Below are positions 1 to 8,224 of a stretch of DNA of 13,443 nt, piece by piece. This DNA comes from an uncultured Clostridia bacterium. Lineage in GTDB: Bacteria > Bacillota > Clostridia > Oscillospirales > CAG-272. The position numbers and the translations under genes are program-made. Where the stretch lies: assembly GCA_946618395.1 (NCBI GenBank), contig CAMOLD010000027.1, positions 1 through 13,443 on the forward strand, read 5' to 3'. The notes under the pieces are model-generated. The model saw nothing but the letters and a program-made list of their open reading frames with translations, did not search any database and was not told the DNA's origin. Every line of letters starts with the position of its first letter. The first letter of the stretch is position 1.

Positions 1-2274
1 GCATACTTCCAGTATGACTCCAAGAAGACCGGCGGTATCACCATTTCGCACCTGCGCTTTGGCGATCAGCCCATCAAGAGCCCCTACTACATCAACAAGG
101 CAAACTTTGTTGCCTGCCACAACCAGGCATACCTGACCAAATACGACATGGTCTCCGACATCGTTCCGGGCGGCACCTTCCTTTTGGACTGCCAGTGGAA
201 GCCCGAGGAACTGGATGAACACCTGCCCAATTCGGTCAAATCCTACCTTGCCAACAACAACATTAACTTCTACACCATCAACGCAACTTCCATTGCCATC
301 AACCTGGGCAATGCAAAGGTGAAAAACACCGTGTTGCAGTCGGCTTTCTTCGCGCTGGCAAACATCCTGCCCACCGATGAAGCCATTGAATACATGAAGA
401 AGATGGCATACAAGTCCTACATCAAAAAGGGACAGGCAATCGTTGACCTCAACTATGCCGCCATCGATGCCGGCAAGGATGCCTTTGTGAAGATTGATAT
501 TCCCGCCGCCTGGAAGACCGCCGGCAAGGATGCTCCCAAAGCCCATGCCACCGGCGCTCGTGCCGACCTGGTCGAGTTTGTCAACAAGGTGGTTGAGCCG
601 GTTGACGCCATGGCAGGCGACAGCCTCCCCGTTTCGGCGTTTGAAAAGTATGTGGACGGTCAGTTCCCGCAGGGTTCCGCCGCTTACGAAAAGCGCGGCG
701 TTGCCGTCTTCGTTCCCACCTGGCATCCCGAAAACTGCATTCAGTGCAACAACTGCGCGTTTGTCTGCCCGCATGCAGCAATCCGTCCGTTTGCAATGAC
801 CGAGGAAGAAGCCGCAAAGGCTCCGGCGGTCACCAAGTTCACCGAAAAGCCGGTCATTAAGACCAACTATAAGTTCACCATGGCGATCAGCCCGCTGGAC
901 TGCATGGGTTGCACCCTTTGCGTCAAAGCTTGCCCGGTTTCCAACAAGGCAATCGAAAACGCACAAAAGACGGTCGCCGCCGAGCAGCCTGAGCTGGATG
1001 CAAAGGCAGCCGCAAAAGCCGCCGTAAAGCTTGCCGCTCCCAAACTCGCAATCGAGATGGTTCCGCAGGCAAAAGAGTCCGAGCAACAGGCAGCGTTTGA
1101 CTACGCCGTAGCCAACGTTTCCGAAAAGGCCGAGCTCATCAACGCAACCGTCAAGGGCAGCCAGTTCAAGCAGCCCCTCTTGGAGTTCTCCGGCTCCTGC
1201 GCAGGCTGCGCCGAGACCTCCTATGCCCGCATCGTCACCCAGCTCTTCGGCGAGCGGATGTATATTTCCAATGCCACCGGTTGCTCCTCCATTTGGGGCG
1301 GCTCGGCTCCCGCAACCCCCTACACGGTCAACCGCGAATCGGGCAAGGGTCCGGCTTGGGCAAACTCCCTGTTCGAGGATAACGCCGAGCACGGCTTGGG
1401 CATCGCCCTTGGTCAAAAGACGGTCCGCCAGAAGCTCATCGGCTATATCAAGGCGCTGGGCGAAAAGGTAGAGGACGCCGAAAAGAAGGCGATCATCGAC
1501 GAATATCTCAACACCGTGGACGACGGCGATAAGAACACCGCCACTACCAAAGCGCTGGTCGAAATGCTTGAAAAATGCGGCTGCGACGAAGCCAAGAAGA
1601 TCCTTGCCGAGAAAGATTACCTTGCCAAGAAGTCCATCTGGATTTTCGGCGGTGACGGCTGGGCATACGACATCGGCTTTGGCGGTTTGGACCATGTGCT
1701 CGCCTCCGGCGAGGATGTTAACGTCTTCGTCTTTGATACAGAGGTGTATTCCAACACCGGCGGCCAGGCTTCCAAGGCTTCCAACATCGGCCAGGTGGCG
1801 CAGTTCGCCGCCGCCGGTAAGGCAATTGGCAAAAAGAACCTTGCCGAAATTGCCATGTCCTATGGCTATGTTTACGTTGCCCAGGTTGCTATGGGCGCGG
1901 ATATGAACCAGTTGCTCAAAGCCCTCAAAGAGGCCGAAGCATACCATGGCCCGTCCCTCATCATCGGCTATGCGCCCTGCGAAATGCACGGACTCAAAGG
2001 TGGTATGCAGAATTGCCAGCTCGAAATGAAGAAGGCAGTGGAAGCCGGCTACTGGCAGATGTTCCGCTACAATCCCACGCTGGAGGCAAACAAACTCTCC
2101 ATCGACTCCAAGGAGCCCAGCAAGGATTACGTGGACTTCATCAAGTCCGAGACCCGCTATGCAAGATTGGCGCAGTCCTTCCCCGAAAGAGCCGCCGAGC
2201 TCTTCGCAAAGGCAGATGCCAACGCAAAGGCAAAATATCAACGGTTGCTCAAAATGGGCAAACTTTACGAATAA
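1..2274 (+). CDS. nifJ: Pyruvate:ferredoxin (flavodoxin) oxidoreductase, 5'-truncated by window edge
   Basis: Oxidises pyruvate with CoA to acetyl-CoA and CO2 and passes the electrons to ferredoxin or flavodoxin, in the cytoplasm. The frame is open from base 1, so the ATG at 148 is internal. The 757 residues present compare with about 1,170-1,200 in the single-chain family, so roughly the first 420 (N-terminal pyruvate/TPP domain) lie outside. Two CX2CX2CX3C ferredoxin clusters are visible, at about 735-780 (CIQCNNCAFVCP) and 901-936 (CMGCTLCVKACP). The four cysteines of the proximal cluster fall at 1198, 1207, 1282 and 1978, with spacing close to that of the Desulfovibrio africanus enzyme. 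The TPP-binding stretch runs from GDGWAYDIG (1651) to NTGGQ (1753-1767). It ends without the extra C-terminal domain of the D. africanus enzyme. The gene appears intact apart from the edge and is probably highly expressed. A 2-oxoacid oxidoreductase with another substrate is less likely. Confidence 0.97.
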   Translation, partial: AYFQYDSKKTGGITISHLRFGDQPIKSPYYINKANFVACHNQAYLTKYDMVSDIVPGGTFLLDCQWKPEELDEHLPNSVKSYLANNNINFYTINATSIAINLGNAKVKNTVLQSAFFALANILPTDEAIEYMKKMAYKSYIKKGQAIVDLNYAAIDAGKDAFVKIDIPAAWKTAGKDAPKAHATGARADLVEFVNKVVEPVDAMAGDSLPVSAFEKYVDGQFPQGSAAYEKRGVAVFVPTWHPENCIQCNNCAFVCPHAAIRPFAMTEEEAAKAPAVTKFTEKPVIKTNYKFTMAISPLDCMGCTLCVKACPVSNKAIENAQKTVAAEQPELDAKAAAKAAVKLAAPKLAIEMVPQAKESEQQAAFDYAVANVSEKAELINATVKGSQFKQPLLEFSGSCAGCAETSYARIVTQLFGERMYISNATGCSSIWGGSAPATPYTVNRESGKGPAWANSLFEDNAEHGLGIALGQKTVRQKLIGYIKALGEKVEDAEKKAIIDEYLNTVDDGDKNTATTKALVEMLEKCGCDEAKKILAEKDYLAKKSIWIFGGDGWAYDIGFGGLDHVLASGEDVNVFVFDTEVYSNTGGQASKASNIGQVAQFAAAGKAIGKKNLAEIAMSYGYVYVAQVAMGADMNQLLKALKEAEAYHGPSLIIGYAPCEMHGLKGGMQNCQLEMKKAVEAGYWQMFRYNPTLEANKLSIDSKEPSKDYVDFIKSETRYARLAQSFPERAAELFAKADANAKAKYQRLLKMGKLYE

Positions 2275-2297
2275 TTCCGCAAGCGCGGAATGAACGG

Positions 2298-2335
2298 CGC
2301 CCCAAACCTGCCGCGGCAGGTTTGGGGCGTTTTTT
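2298..2335 (+). terminator. Intrinsic terminator of the PFOR gene
   Basis: A perfect 15-bp GC-rich stem (2298-2312 with 2315-2329) closes on a tiny GC loop and is followed by six T (2330-2335). A smaller 6-bp hairpin (2275-2280 with 2285-2290) sits directly after the stop codon. Together they end PFOR transcription just before the next promoter begins at 2340. Confidence 0.95.
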
Positions 2336-2339
2336 CCTC

Positions 2340-2368
2340 TTGACGAAAAAGCAATGATATGATATAAT
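2340..2368 (+). promoter_or_regulatory. Sigma-A promoter of the acyltransferase/GT8 operon
   Basis: The -35 box TTGACG (2340-2345) and the -10 box TATAAT (2363-2368) are 17 bp apart, one base short of full consensus. Transcription would start near 2375, giving a leader of about 33 nt that holds AAAGGAGG (2393-2400), 7 nt before the ATG at 2408. The promoter starts 5 bases after the preceding terminator's T-run, so the operon is an independent unit. Confidence 0.88.
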
Positions 2369-2407
2369 ACAATAGATATAGTATATTCTGGGAAAGGAGG
2401 CGAAAAA

Positions 2408-3223
2408 ATGGCAAAACGGCACTATGAAAAGCCCAAACGCGAAACGCGCAAGGTCATCTACTACACCAACGAACTCACCGATGAATTTTCCACCGCCGTC
2501 ATCGAGCCAATCAAAATCGACAAGGATTACATCTATGTCCGCCGCTCGCTCTTCCGCCGCTTTACCCATTTTTTCTGGTATCGCATCGTCGCTTTTCCAA
2601 TCGCTTTCCTTTATACCAAATTCAAGTTCCATCACCGCATCCAAAACGCAAAGGTGCTAAAACCTTATCGCAAGCAGGGCTATTTCCTTTACGGCAACCA
2701 TACCCAGGATTTGGGTGATGCCTTCATGCCAAACATGATTGAACCATGCAAGGATAAATACATCATCGTCCACCCCAACAATGTCTCCATCCCCGCGGTG
2801 GGCAAGGTTGCGCCTTCGCTGGGGGCAATCCCGTTGCCGGATGACCGCGCGGCATACCGCAATTTCCTTGCGGCAATCGAATACCGCATTGGGCAAAAGA
2901 AAGCGGTGGTGGTCTATCCCGAGGCGCACATCTGGCCCTACTACACGGGCATCCGCAATTTCCCGGACACCTCGTTCTATTATCCCGTCAAATACGGCGC
3001 TCCGGCGTTCTGCTTTACCAACACCTATCAAAAGCGCCGCCATTCCCAAAAGCCGCGCATTGTGACCTATGTGGACGGGCCGTTCTTCCCGGACGAGAGC
3101 CTGCCGGTGCGCGAGCGGACGGCGGACCTGCGCAACCGCGTTTACGAGACCATGTGCCGCCGGGCGGAAGCGTCCGACTGCGTGGTCATCCAATATATCA
3201 AAAAGGAGGAAAGCGAACCATGA
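2408..3223 (+). CDS. PlsC-like lysophospholipid/glycerolipid acyltransferase family protein
   Basis: A 271-residue member of the LPLAT (1-acylglycerol-3-phosphate acyltransferase-like) superfamily, expected to move an acyl chain to a hydroxyl group on a lipid or sugar at the inner face of the membrane. The acyltransferase block I is NHTQDLGDAF at 97-106. His98 is followed by Asp104, which gives HX5D rather than the canonical HX4D (Asp101 is an alternative partner). The block III equivalent is VVVYPEAHIWPYY (167-179), with PEAH in place of PEGT. A hydrophobic stretch at about 57-70 may contact the membrane. The start is fixed by AAAGGAGG with a 7-nt spacer. The gene is first in its operon and its stop overlaps the next start by 4 bp (ATGA), suggesting translational coupling to the GT8 gene. 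The family assignment is good; the acyl acceptor is unknown. Confidence 0.85.
   Translation: MAKRHYEKPKRETRKVIYYTNELTDEFSTAVIEPIKIDKDYIYVRRSLFRRFTHFFWYRIVAFPIAFLYTKFKFHHRIQNAKVLKPYRKQGYFLYGNHTQDLGDAFMPNMIEPCKDKYIIVHPNNVSIPAVGKVAPSLGAIPLPDDRAAYRNFLAAIEYRIGQKKAVVVYPEAHIWPYYTGIRNFPDTSFYYPVKYGAPAFCFTNTYQKRRHSQKPRIVTYVDGPFFPDESLPVRERTADLRNRVYETMCRRAEASDCVVIQYIKKEESEP
3203..3210 (+). promoter_or_regulatory. Ribosome binding site that decides the GT8 start
   Basis: AAGGAGGA lies inside the end of the upstream gene, 9 nt before the ATG at 3220. The frame stays open back to an ATG at 3154, but the extra 22 residues are unlike GT8 proteins and have no ribosome site, so 3220 is preferred. A second ATG follows directly at 3223. 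Confidence 0.8.
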
Positions 3224-4059
3224 TGAACCTGCTGTTCTGCGGGAACGATAAAGTTTTTGACGGCATTTTGACCTGCACGCTTTCCATCTTCAAGCGGAGC
3301 CGCAACGATGAGCCGACCACCATTTATCTTTACACCATGGACCTGACCGCGCTCAAACCAAACTATACGCCCATTACAAAAGAGATGGCGGAGTTTTTGG
3401 AGAAAGTTGCGCGCGCCTACAACCCCGAAAACCGCGTGGTGCTAACCGACGTTGGCGACTACTACCGCGCCGAGTTTGCCGGTTGCCCCAACGAGAGCGC
3501 CTATTGCTCGCCCTACACGCTCATCCGCTTGTTTGCCGACCTGGTGCCGGAAATGCCGGAGAAGCTCTTGTATTTGGACGCCGACCTGCTCTTCAACCGC
3601 GATATTCACCTGCTTTACGATATTGACGTTGAAGATTACGAATATGCCGCCGCGCGCGACCACTACGGCAAATACCTTATCCACCCCAACTATGTCAACG
3701 CCGGGGTGCTGTTGTTCAATTTGAAACGCGCGAAAGAAACCAACCTGCTGGGCAAAGCGCGCGATTGGATCCGCAAAAAGAAGCTGGTCTTTGCCGATCA
3801 GTCTGCCATCATCCGCTCCACCACGCGCAAAAAGATGTTGCCGCAAAAGTTTAACGATCAAAAGTTTTTGCATAAAAGCACGGTGGTGCGCCATTTTTCC
3901 AAGCGGCTGTTCTGGTTGCCCTATCCGCATACCGATAATGTCAAGCAATGGCAGGTGGAGCGGGTGCACAAAGTGTTCCGCTATTTCCAATTTGACGACA
4001 TTCTGAACGAATATCTTGATCTGCGTAAAAAATTTGATGCGGAGAGCAAAAACAAATGA
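3220..4059 (+). CDS. GT8-family glycosyltransferase
   Basis: A 279-residue retaining glycosyltransferase of family GT8 (the LgtC/glycogenin-like fold), which transfers a hexose from a UDP-sugar to an envelope acceptor. Seen: an N-terminal strand (NLLFCGND) for nucleotide binding, the metal-binding DXD motif as YLDADLLF (118-125, DAD at 120-122), NAGVLLFN (160-167) and an FADQSA segment at 191-196. The C-terminal HxxGxxKPW signature is degenerate: VRHFSKRLFW with a later KQW (223-244). Metal and diphosphate contacts there may differ from LgtC. The ATG at 3220 overlaps the upstream stop by 4 bp, and the gene's own stop overlaps the next ATG by 4 bp. Its placement between an acyltransferase and a GT8-acyltransferase fusion suggests assembly of an acylated glycoconjugate or glycolipid. 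Donor and acceptor cannot be read from the sequence. Confidence 0.88.
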   Translation: MMNLLFCGNDKVFDGILTCTLSIFKRSRNDEPTTIYLYTMDLTALKPNYTPITKEMAEFLEKVARAYNPENRVVLTDVGDYYRAEFAGCPNESAYCSPYTLIRLFADLVPEMPEKLLYLDADLLFNRDIHLLYDIDVEDYEYAAARDHYGKYLIHPNYVNAGVLLFNLKRAKETNLLGKARDWIRKKKLVFADQSAIIRSTTRKKMLPQKFNDQKFLHKSTVVRHFSKRLFWLPYPHTDNVKQWQVERVHKVFRYFQFDDILNEYLDLRKKFDAESKNK

Positions 4060-5825
4060 ATCAACAACCCATTCCCGTTTTTTATGCCTGCGACGACCGC
4101 TTTGCAAAATATACCGTTGTTTCGCTTTTTTCGGTGTTGCAAAATGCGGCAAAGGACCGCAACTATCGCGTTCATATTCTGTATTCCGAGCTGTCGGATG
4201 AAATGAAAGCCGCGTTTTTGGCGCTGGCAAACGACCGCACCGAAATTTGCTTTGAAAACGTTTCGCAGTTTTTGGATACGATCTCCGGCGGTCTGCCCGT
4301 GCGGCATTACTATACCAAAACCACCTATTACCGGCTGTTCATTGCCGAGCAGTTCCCGCAATACGAAAAGGCACTCTACCTGGATAGCGATACCATTGTG
4401 CAGGGGGATATTGCCCGGCTGTATGACACCGATGTTTCGGGCGTTCTTCTTGCCGCCTGCCATGAGCAGGTTATGGAGCAAATGGAAATTTACGGCACCT
4501 ATTGCGAGGAAGTTGTGGGCGTTTCCCGGCATCAATTTTTCAATGCCGGCGTCATGCTCCTCAACTGTGCCGGCTTCCGGCAACGCAAGGTGTTTGAAAA
4601 ATTTGTCCGTTCGCTGGGGACTTATAATTTTGTGGTCACACAGGACGAGGACTATCTCAACCTGATTTGCAAAGACCACGTGCGCTTTTTGGATCAGCGC
4701 TGGAACACCGAGGTCTGCGAGGGGCTGACCTACCCCTATGACGAACGGGAAGGGTATATCCTGCATTACGTCATGGCAAACAAGCCCTGGCATTTTCAAA
4801 AGGCAAAATATGCCAATGTTTTTTGGAGCTATTCCGACCGCACCCCGGTCGCCGCGGCAATGCGCGCCGAGCTGGAAGCCTACACCGATGAGGCGCGCGA
4901 AAAAGACCTTGCCTGCGGCGCAAGCCTTGCCGAAATGGCAAAGACCGAGATCGAGCGGGAAGACAACTATCAAAAAATGCTGGACAAGACCGTCCGCGCC
5001 GCCGACCGCGTTGCCGTGGTCAAAAGAATTGCCGAATTTGAGCGGGACGGGAAATTCGATATCGACGTCGAGGACGATCCGCCCTCGCGCCAGCTCCAAC
5101 CCGACGAGATCGACTATCTGCGCCGCAGTCCGCTGGCAAAACTCAAAACCAAAATCGCCTATTTCCGCGCCAACCGGTTTTTGAAATACATCAAAAAGCA
5201 CCACTATATGATCATCCGGGAAATTCGGGGCATCGAGAACCTGCAAAATCTGCAATCCGGCGCGGTCATCACCTGCAACCATTTCAACGCCTTTGATAGC
5301 TTTGCCATGCACGAGGTGTTTGTGGCGTCGGGGCAAAAGAAAAAGTCGATGTTCCGCGTCATTCGGGAAGGAAACTATACCTCGTTCCCCGGCTTTTACG
5401 GCTACCTGATGCGGCATTTTTACACCCTGCCGCTCTCTTCCAACACCAAAACCATGCAAAAATTCATCAAAGCCACCGATCAGCTTTTGCAGGAGGGGAA
5501 CTTCGTCCTGTTCTATCCGGAGCAAAGTATGTGGTGGAATTACCGCAAGCCCAAGCCGCTCAAACCGGGCGCCTATCGCTTTGCGGTCAAAAACAAGGTT
5601 CCGGTCGTCCCCTGTTTCATCACCATGCGCGATTCGGACTATTCGGGGCCGGACGGCTACCCGGTGCAGGAATACACCATCACCGTCGGCAAGCCGATCT
5701 ACCCCAAAGATTCGCTTTCCTATAAGGATAATATCCAGCGCCTGATGGACGAGAACGCCGCCGCCTGGAAGAGCGTTTACGAAACCACCTACGATATGCC
5801 GCTGGAATACAGCACGCAAAAATAA
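4056..5825 (+). CDS. Two-domain fusion: GT8 glycosyltransferase + PlsC-like acyltransferase
   Basis: A 589-residue protein combining two enzymes. Residues 1 to about 265 form a complete GT8 domain: YLDSDTIVQGD carries the DXD at 110-112, NAGVMLLN is at 163-170, TQDEDYLN at 195-202, and ILHYVMANKPW (235-245) is a good HxxGxxKPW match with Ala for Gly. A charged linker of about 80-100 residues, probably partly helical, follows. Residues about 370-589 form an LPLAT acyltransferase domain with the HX4D pair His409/Asp414 in CNHFNAFDSF, and FYPEQSMWW (486-494) as the block III equivalent. Both active sites look intact. The start overlaps the previous stop (ATGA); a GGAG at 4041-4044 may serve it. 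The fusion joins the two activities encoded separately by the two genes just upstream, in the opposite domain order, which suggests glycosylation and acylation of one acceptor. There is no frameshift at the join. The substrate is unknown. Confidence 0.88.
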   Translation: MNQQPIPVFYACDDRFAKYTVVSLFSVLQNAAKDRNYRVHILYSELSDEMKAAFLALANDRTEICFENVSQFLDTISGGLPVRHYYTKTTYYRLFIAEQFPQYEKALYLDSDTIVQGDIARLYDTDVSGVLLAACHEQVMEQMEIYGTYCEEVVGVSRHQFFNAGVMLLNCAGFRQRKVFEKFVRSLGTYNFVVTQDEDYLNLICKDHVRFLDQRWNTEVCEGLTYPYDEREGYILHYVMANKPWHFQKAKYANVFWSYSDRTPVAAAMRAELEAYTDEAREKDLACGASLAEMAKTEIEREDNYQKMLDKTVRAADRVAVVKRIAEFERDGKFDIDVEDDPPSRQLQPDEIDYLRRSPLAKLKTKIAYFRANRFLKYIKKHHYMIIREIRGIENLQNLQSGAVITCNHFNAFDSFAMHEVFVASGQKKKSMFRVIREGNYTSFPGFYGYLMRHFYTLPLSSNTKTMQKFIKATDQLLQEGNFVLFYPEQSMWWNYRKPKPLKPGAYRFAVKNKVPVVPCFITMRDSDYSGPDGYPVQEYTITVGKPIYPKDSLSYKDNIQRLMDENAAAWKSVYETTYDMPLEYSTQK

Positions 5826-5843
5826 ACTAAGGAGAGAACCGCC

Positions 5844-7010
5844 ATGCTTGGAAATTTCAGTTACCATAATGCCACCAAACTCTATTTCGGCCCCGATTCG
5901 CTCGACTATTTGAACGAGGAACTGCCCCAATACGGCAGCACCGTGCAGCTGATCTACGGCGGCGGTTCGGTTAAAAAGAACGGGATTTATGATGCCGTGG
6001 TCGCCATTCTCAAAAAGAACGGCAAAACCATTGTGGAGGACGGCGGCGTCATGCCCAACCCGACCATCGACAAAGTCCGCGACGGCGTGCGTATTGCGCG
6101 CGAGGGGAAGGTGGATTTTCTCCTTGCCGTTGGCGGCGGCTCCTGCTGTGACTACGCCAAGGCGGTTGCCGTTTCGGTGAATTGCCAGGAAGACCCGTGG
6201 GAGAAATACTACGTCCGCTATGAGGAGCCGGATTGCAAAATTCTGCCCGTGGGTTGCGTTTTGACCATGGCGGGCACCGGCTCCGAGATGAACGCCGGCG
6301 CCGTCATCACCAACCCGGCAAAAAAATTGAAGCGCGGACACGTCTTCGGGCAGGAGGTCATGCCCAAGTTTTCGGTGCTCAACCCCAATTTTACCATGTC
6401 GCTTCCGCGGCGGCAGATGATTGCCGGAATTTACGATATTTTCAACCATATCTGCGAGCAGTATTTTTCGGGCGAGGATGATAACGTCAGCGACTATCTT
6501 GCCGAGGCGCTCATGCGTTCGGTTGTTCACAGCTCGCTCATCGCCGCCGAGAACCCGGAGGACTACGAGGCGCGCTCCAACATCATGTGGGCGGCTACAT
6601 GGGCGCTCAACACGCTCATTTCGCGTGGCAAAACCACCGACTGGATGGTGCATCAGCTCGGGCATGCCGTCAGCGCATGGACCGATGCCACTCACGGGCT
6701 GACGCTTGCGGCGGTCTCGCTCCCGTATTATCGTCTGATTTTGCCCTACGGCCTTTCCAAATTCGTCCGCTTTGCCACCGAGGTCTGGAAGGTGGACACC
6801 AAGGGCCTGACCGACCGGCAAATTGCCGAGGCGGGGCTGGATGCAATGAAGAACTGGATGAAGACGATCGGGCTTCCGCTCTCTATTGGCGAGTTGGGCG
6901 CCACCGCCGAAATGATTGAGGGCATTGCCGATTCCACCAACCTTTTGCGCGGTGCCTACCATAAGCTCACCCGCGCCGAGGTGGTCCAAATTTTGAAAGA
7001 AAGCCTCTGA
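5844..7010 (+). CDS. Iron-containing alcohol dehydrogenase (clostridial butanol-dehydrogenase-like)
   Basis: A 388-residue group III (Fe-dependent) alcohol dehydrogenase, cytoplasmic, interconverting an alcohol and an aldehyde with NAD(P)H. The nucleotide-binding GGGS is at 97-100. The likely metal ligands are Asp198 and His202 (IYDIFNH), His270 (MVH) and His284 (DATHG). The 14-residue spacing of the last two matches E. coli FucO. GTGSEMN (144-150) is also typical. GGGSCCDYAK replaces the more common GGGSVIDxAK, as I recall for a clostridial subfamily. Length is normal. The start is fixed by AAGGAGAG (5829-5836) with a 7-nt spacer. The gene begins 18 nt after the fusion gene and precedes the transporter by 7 nt, so it is probably cotranscribed. 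Its role in the operon is not obvious: it could be a general fermentation or aldehyde-detoxifying enzyme, or reduce a precursor for the glycolipid. Confidence 0.93.
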   Translation: MLGNFSYHNATKLYFGPDSLDYLNEELPQYGSTVQLIYGGGSVKKNGIYDAVVAILKKNGKTIVEDGGVMPNPTIDKVRDGVRIAREGKVDFLLAVGGGSCCDYAKAVAVSVNCQEDPWEKYYVRYEEPDCKILPVGCVLTMAGTGSEMNAGAVITNPAKKLKRGHVFGQEVMPKFSVLNPNFTMSLPRRQMIAGIYDIFNHICEQYFSGEDDNVSDYLAEALMRSVVHSSLIAAENPEDYEARSNIMWAATWALNTLISRGKTTDWMVHQLGHAVSAWTDATHGLTLAAVSLPYYRLILPYGLSKFVRFATEVWKVDTKGLTDRQIAEAGLDAMKNWMKTIGLPLSIGELGATAEMIEGIADSTNLLRGAYHKLTRAEVVQILKESL

Positions 7011-7017
7011 CAAAAAA

Positions 7018-8178
7018 ATGGTTTCGCTTTTACTTGCAGTCATCTATCTTGCCTTTGTCAGCCTGGGGCTGCCCGATTCGCTTTTGGGCGCCGGCTGGCC
7101 GGCAATGCACGGCGGCTTTGACGTTCCGCTTGCCTATGCGGGCATTGTTTCGGCAATCATTGCCGCGGGAACGGTGCTTTCCAGCCTCTTTTCCGATCGG
7201 TTGACCAAAAAGTTCACCGTCAAATACGTGGTTGCCGCCAGCGTGCTGGCAACGGCGGTTGCGCTTCTCGGCTTTTCCTTTTCCGGGCGGTTTTGGCAAA
7301 TCTGCCTTTGGGCAATCCCCTACGGGTTGGGCGCCGGAGCCATTGACGCGGCGCTCAACAACTATGTCGCACTCTATTATTCTGCGCGGCACATGAGCTG
7401 GTTGCATTGCTTTTGGGGCGTTGGAACCATCATCAGCCCCTATATCATGAGCTTTGCGCTCACCTATGCCGGCTGGCAGAGCGGATATCGAATGGTCTCT
7501 TATGTGCAGTTCGGCATTGCCGCCGTTCTGCTGTGCAGTCTGCCGCTTTGGAAGGTGCACGCAAAAACCAAAACCGAAATCGCGCCGGCAAAAACGCAGT
7601 CGGTCGGTGTTCTCCGGGCATTGAAGATCCGCGGCGTTGCCGCAACGCTTTGCGGCTTTGTCTGCTATTGCGCCGTGGAATCAACCTGTATGCTCTGGTC
7701 TGCATCCTATCTGATGGGAACGCGCGAAATAACCGAGGAACGCGCGGCGGCGTTTGCCTCGCTGTTCTTTATTGGAATTACGGCAGGGCGCTTCCTTTCC
7801 GGCTTTGTTGCCGACAAATTGGGCGACGCCAACATGATCCGCATCGGTGCCGGCGGAGTTGCGGTCGGCGTTTTGCTACTGACGATTCGCTCTTTGCCAA
7901 CGGGGGTTGTGCTTGCCGCGCTGGTTTTGGTCGGCTTTGGGTGTGCGCCGATCTATCCCGCCATCATTCATGCAACGCCGAAAAAATTCGGCGCCGAATA
8001 TTCGCAGTCCATCATCGGACTGCAAATGGCGGCGGCTTATACGGGAACGCTCCTGGCGCCGCCGTTGTTCGGTTGGATTTCTTCGGCGGCAGGGCTCAAA
8101 GCGCTTCCAATTTATCTTGCCGTTGCCTTATGCGCCATGTTCCTTTGTTTGGAGCTTCCCGGCGCACCGAAAAAATAA
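7018..8178 (+). CDS. Major facilitator superfamily (MFS) transporter
   Basis: A 386-residue integral membrane protein with about 12 hydrophobic segments in two halves, joined by a polar loop around residues 180-197 (KVHAKTKTEIAPAKT). The loop after the second helix carries SDRLTKKF (59-66), a reduced form of the MFS signature GxxxDRxGRR. The C-terminal half has FGCAPIYPAIIHATPKKFG (303-321), seen in sugar-permease-like MFS members of Firmicutes (recalled, not searched). Acidic and aromatic residues in the first helix (LGLPDSLLG) fit a secondary carrier. There is no good ribosome site before the ATG at 7018, only 7 nt after the dehydrogenase stop, so translation may depend on coupling. A bidirectional terminator overlaps its end. 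Substrate and direction of transport cannot be told from the sequence; the context would allow a sugar, an alcohol or aldehyde, or a glycolipid precursor. Confidence 0.88.
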   Translation: MVSLLLAVIYLAFVSLGLPDSLLGAGWPAMHGGFDVPLAYAGIVSAIIAAGTVLSSLFSDRLTKKFTVKYVVAASVLATAVALLGFSFSGRFWQICLWAIPYGLGAGAIDAALNNYVALYYSARHMSWLHCFWGVGTIISPYIMSFALTYAGWQSGYRMVSYVQFGIAAVLLCSLPLWKVHAKTKTEIAPAKTQSVGVLRALKIRGVAATLCGFVCYCAVESTCMLWSASYLMGTREITEERAAAFASLFFIGITAGRFLSGFVADKLGDANMIRIGAGGVAVGVLLLTIRSLPTGVVLAALVLVGFGCAPIYPAIIHATPKKFGAEYSQSIIGLQMAAAYTGTLLAPPLFGWISSAAGLKALPIYLAVALCAMFLCLELPGAPKK

Positions 8179-8212
8179 AAAAACAGGCTGAATTCAATCA
8201 GCCTGTTTTTTT
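8177..8212. terminator. Bidirectional intrinsic terminator between convergent genes
   Basis: CAGGCTGA (8184-8191) pairs with TCAGCCTG (8198-8205) around a 6-nt loop, flanked by seven A (8177-8183) and seven T (8206-8212). It therefore works on both strands: for the operon ending at 8178 and for the LRR lipoprotein gene ending at 8225. Its left edge overlaps the transporter stop codon. Confidence 0.95.
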
Positions 8213-8224
8213 ATTGGTATCAAA

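Noticed and set aside
148..2274. PFOR starting at the ATG at 148
   Set aside because: The frame is open to base 1 and the 49 upstream codons continue the conserved PFOR sequence (ITISHLRFG), so the start lies outside the window.
3442..4230. A 262-codon minus-strand open frame
   Set aside because: It is antisense to the two GT8 genes, with no start signals and no domain.
3981..7043. A minus-strand open frame of 1,020 codons
   Set aside because: It lies wholly antisense to the GT8, fusion and alcohol dehydrogenase genes, all of which have strong family motifs. Its translation is low-complexity and matches no fold I know. Long antisense frames are expected in GC-rich genes with biased third positions.
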